From Anaerolinea sp. (lineage in GTDB: Bacteria; Chloroflexota; Anaerolineae; Anaerolineales; Anaerolineaceae), in the NCBI GenBank assembly GCA_013824385.1, contig PNNU01000213.1, forward strand, positions 1 to 6,224: a stretch of DNA of 6,224 bases, read 5' to 3'. The translations under genes and the position numbers were made by a program. The notes below the pieces were generated by a model. It made no database searches. It had not been told where the DNA came from and worked only from the letters and a program-made list of their open reading frames with translations. Shown one piece after another: positions 4,446-6,224 of this stretch (position 1 is its first letter; each line of letters begins with the position of its first letter).

Positions 4446-6224
4446 ATCTTTTTCTTTGAATGAGAATTATTAGCAATGCGCCCAAACCGATCAGAAATGA
4501 AGCACAAAAATAGAGAAAGATGCGTATTACATTTCGCATTTTTGAATTATTGTTCTTAAGATATGAGCCTGATAAGTCTTGATTTGGATCTTTACTTTCT
4601 TCATTGCTGGAAATTTCACATGTTTCCAATTCAACATCCACCAAATATCCTGTGTCACAATAACAATCAGGTCCCTGTTGGGTTGAGTTCTCCGGACAGT
4701 TCACCAAATAATCCCTATCATCCCACCAGGGAGAACGACTTTCAGGGTCAAAGTTCTCCTTAAGAATGGGCATTCCCATCATGTCTGTAGCCAACATTTC
4801 ACCAGGCAACAGACTGATTTGTTTAGCTGTTTTTGTGGCAGCATCAAAATACGTGTGTGTATATGATCCTTCAAAAAGATAGATTTTCAGCCCCTCATTC
4901 GGATCACTGACGATCTCATACTTGCTTTGAACAAACCCTGTACCCATGGTTACCTGAAGTGATATGGGGCCATCTCCATAAATGGCTCCGGGGCCATATA
5001 AGACTGGAACTTGTAACGGGCCGATGTCAACTCGCACATCTGGACCATTAACTTTTATAGATGGTCCCCAGATCACTGGAGCGTTTTTCAGAATTTGCAT
5101 TTCGAGTTCATGGATGCCAATATTAATCCGGTCACAATACCGCATCAGGCATACCATCGGATCTACTTCCTCCCTACCCAGGATGACTCCTGCTGTTGGA
5201 ATGCAACCACTTTTTTGCTGCCATGTTTGAACATTCGTAAGGTCGGCTATTGAACCCATTACATCTGCTTGATATCCTGTAGTTCCATAACCACCCGCCA
5301 GATTCATGGTCGCCCATGCATCGCGGCACTGATTCCACTCATCTTTCATTGTCTCAAGCTGGGTAGCCTTATCAGGCATTTCAAATACACATCCATAAAT
5401 ATCAGCTTTGGGATTTGCCGGGTTGCAAGTCAGCCATTGAGAATATTGGCTGTTATCCCCTGAACCAAACGAACACCCACAATCGGAACAATTTTGACAA
5501 TTTTCGCCAAACTCAGGCTCGCATCCATTTCCGTGATTGCATTCATTCCCGTCAAGGTCAATACATGATCGTGTTGCCAGATCAAATTTTTTCGTTGGAT
5601 CTGTACACATACAAACACCAGGTCTATCTTTATCTCTGATAACGCGCATTCCTTCACCCGAGCAAAAATCTTCCTTTGTGACACAACTTAATTGCGAATA
5701 AATATTGCCTTCACCGCAGTCACATTTGCAGTCGGGATATTTTTCGCCTTCAATCCAGAATCCGATTGGATCCAGAGACAGGCAGAATTCATTGCAAGGC
5801 ATTCCGATCTTGTCACCATCCACGTAGGATTCATTCATCACTTGAGTTGTGGGGGTTGGCTCTTCTGTTTCTTCACGTTCAGGCGTCCATTGGCTTACAG
5901 CGTGCAACGTACCCATGGCAGCCATATTGGGATTCCAGGAAGAAACCAGGGTATCGGTTTTTCCAGAAAGAAAATCGTCAGCATTATTCCATTGGCCTGA
6001 GGCTTCAATTGGTGTGTCGCCGGCAAGTCTAATCTTAAACTCGAAAACAGGTTCGCCATATCGACGAATAAAATCATCGACCTCTGCTTGGGTAACCTGC
6101 ATCTGCTCACCACCTAACCACGGACCTAAATCAATAGATTTACCCTCCTTGATCTCTTTCCAGAATTCCTTGAATTGTGTGTAATCATAGGTGCCGTCAA
6201 AAATGAATTTCTTTTCTCCCTCAT
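4444..6224 (-). CDS. Cysteine-rich surface protein with C-terminal membrane anchor (5' end outside window)
   Basis: The frame is open to the right edge, so the N-terminus is missing: 592 residues are visible, 40 of them before the Met at 6102. That Met is a poor start, as no signal peptide follows and the upstream codons read like protein (TYDYTQFKEFWKEIKEG). Numbered from it, an EETEEPTPTT linker (about 77-86) leads to a region with 17 cysteines (103-226). This includes GNGCEPEFGENCQNCSDCGC, a variant of a motif seen in secreted multidomain proteins. A beta-rich part (350-445) ending in LLPGEMLATD resembles FecR-type domains, but weakly. A second small module, CX10CXCX12C (469-495), is EGF-like in spacing. 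A hydrophobic helix at about 524-547 ends in QRKR, so the bulk should be outside the cell. No enzyme motif is seen, and the function is unknown. Confidence 0.85.
   Translation of the reverse strand, partial: EGEKKFIFDGTYDYTQFKEFWKEIKEGKSIDLGPWLGGEQMQVTQAEVDDFIRRYGEPVFEFKIRLAGDTPIEASGQWNNADDFLSGKTDTLVSSWNPNMAAMGTLHAVSQWTPEREETEEPTPTTQVMNESYVDGDKIGMPCNEFCLSLDPIGFWIEGEKYPDCKCDCGEGNIYSQLSCVTKEDFCSGEGMRVIRDKDRPGVCMCTDPTKKFDLATRSCIDLDGNECNHGNGCEPEFGENCQNCSDCGCSFGSGDNSQYSQWLTCNPANPKADIYGCVFEMPDKATQLETMKDEWNQCRDAWATMNLAGGYGTTGYQADVMGSIADLTNVQTWQQKSGCIPTAGVILGREEVDPMVCLMRYCDRINIGIHELEMQILKNAPVIWGPSIKVNGPDVRVDIGPLQVPVLYGPGAIYGDGPISLQVTMGTGFVQSKYEIVSDPNEGLKIYLFEGSYTHTYFDAATKTAKQISLLPGEMLATDMMGMPILKENFDPESRSPWWDDRDYLVNCPENSTQQGPDCYCDTGYLVDVELETCEISSNEESKDPNQDLSGSYLKNNNSKMRNVIRIFLYFCASFLIGLGALLIILIQRKR

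Noticed and set aside
5430..5684. Minus-strand 84-codon frame inside the cysteine-rich gene
   Set aside because: It is a frame-shadow of the long gene on the same strand. The cysteine pattern of the long frame is coherent and this one has no independent start signal.
5692..6184. Several plus-strand frames of 88-111 codons opposite the cysteine-rich gene
   Set aside because: They overlap one another in different frames, lie antisense to a continuous gene and show no domain features, so they are chance frames.
1..6224. CRISPR array, tRNA gene or intact insertion sequence
   Set aside because: I saw no regularly spaced direct repeats, no tRNA cloverleaf motifs and no transposase frame with terminal inverted repeats.

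Overview
The window looks like chromosomal DNA of a free-living bacterium of moderate G+C. The SPL-family radical SAM protein, the Dpp/Opp-type permease pair and the secreted cysteine-rich, Asp/Asn-rich proteins resemble what is common in Chloroflexota such as Anaerolineae. That placement is an impression from protein style and is not proven. There are no rRNA or tRNA genes, CRISPR arrays or intact mobile elements that I can recognise.

The left part is on the plus strand. An SPL-family radical SAM gene (17-757) is followed by an intact permease pair, a DppB-type gene (866-1933) and a DppC-type gene (1935-2894), with one base between stop and start. A consensus -10 box overlaps the radical SAM stop codon. 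A compound hairpin (795-837) lies in the presumed leader of the permease operon. No substrate-binding protein or ATPase gene is in view.

The middle part (2895-4443) is mosaic. Directly after the DppC stop, on the minus strand, is what looks like the wreck of a P-loop ATPase gene (about 2895-3315): a Walker A-like motif in one frame, then a frame change, then a second open stretch. Next, on the minus strand, is a complete unit for a small secreted protein (3411-3941). It has a strong sigma70-type promoter (4138-4165), a leader of about 190 nt holding a short ORF and a hairpin, a good ribosome binding site, a signal peptide, two Asp/Asn-rich calcium-loop-like motifs, and a terminator hairpin (3349-3382). 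Beyond it, on the plus strand at about 4263-4400, lies a fragment of a second DppC-type gene: only the last 40 or so codons survive. The tails of two DppC paralogues therefore bracket the decayed ATPase and the secreted-protein unit.

The right part is one long minus-strand gene (stop at 4444) whose frame stays open to the right edge, so its N-terminus is missing. It encodes a cysteine-rich, probably surface-exposed protein with a C-terminal membrane anchor and a possible FecR-like beta segment.

The most unusual points are the two overlooked gene remnants at 2895-3315 and 4263-4400, the long leader with its short ORF, and the anchored cysteine-rich protein running off the window. I see no clear evidence of a new defence or enzymatic system.
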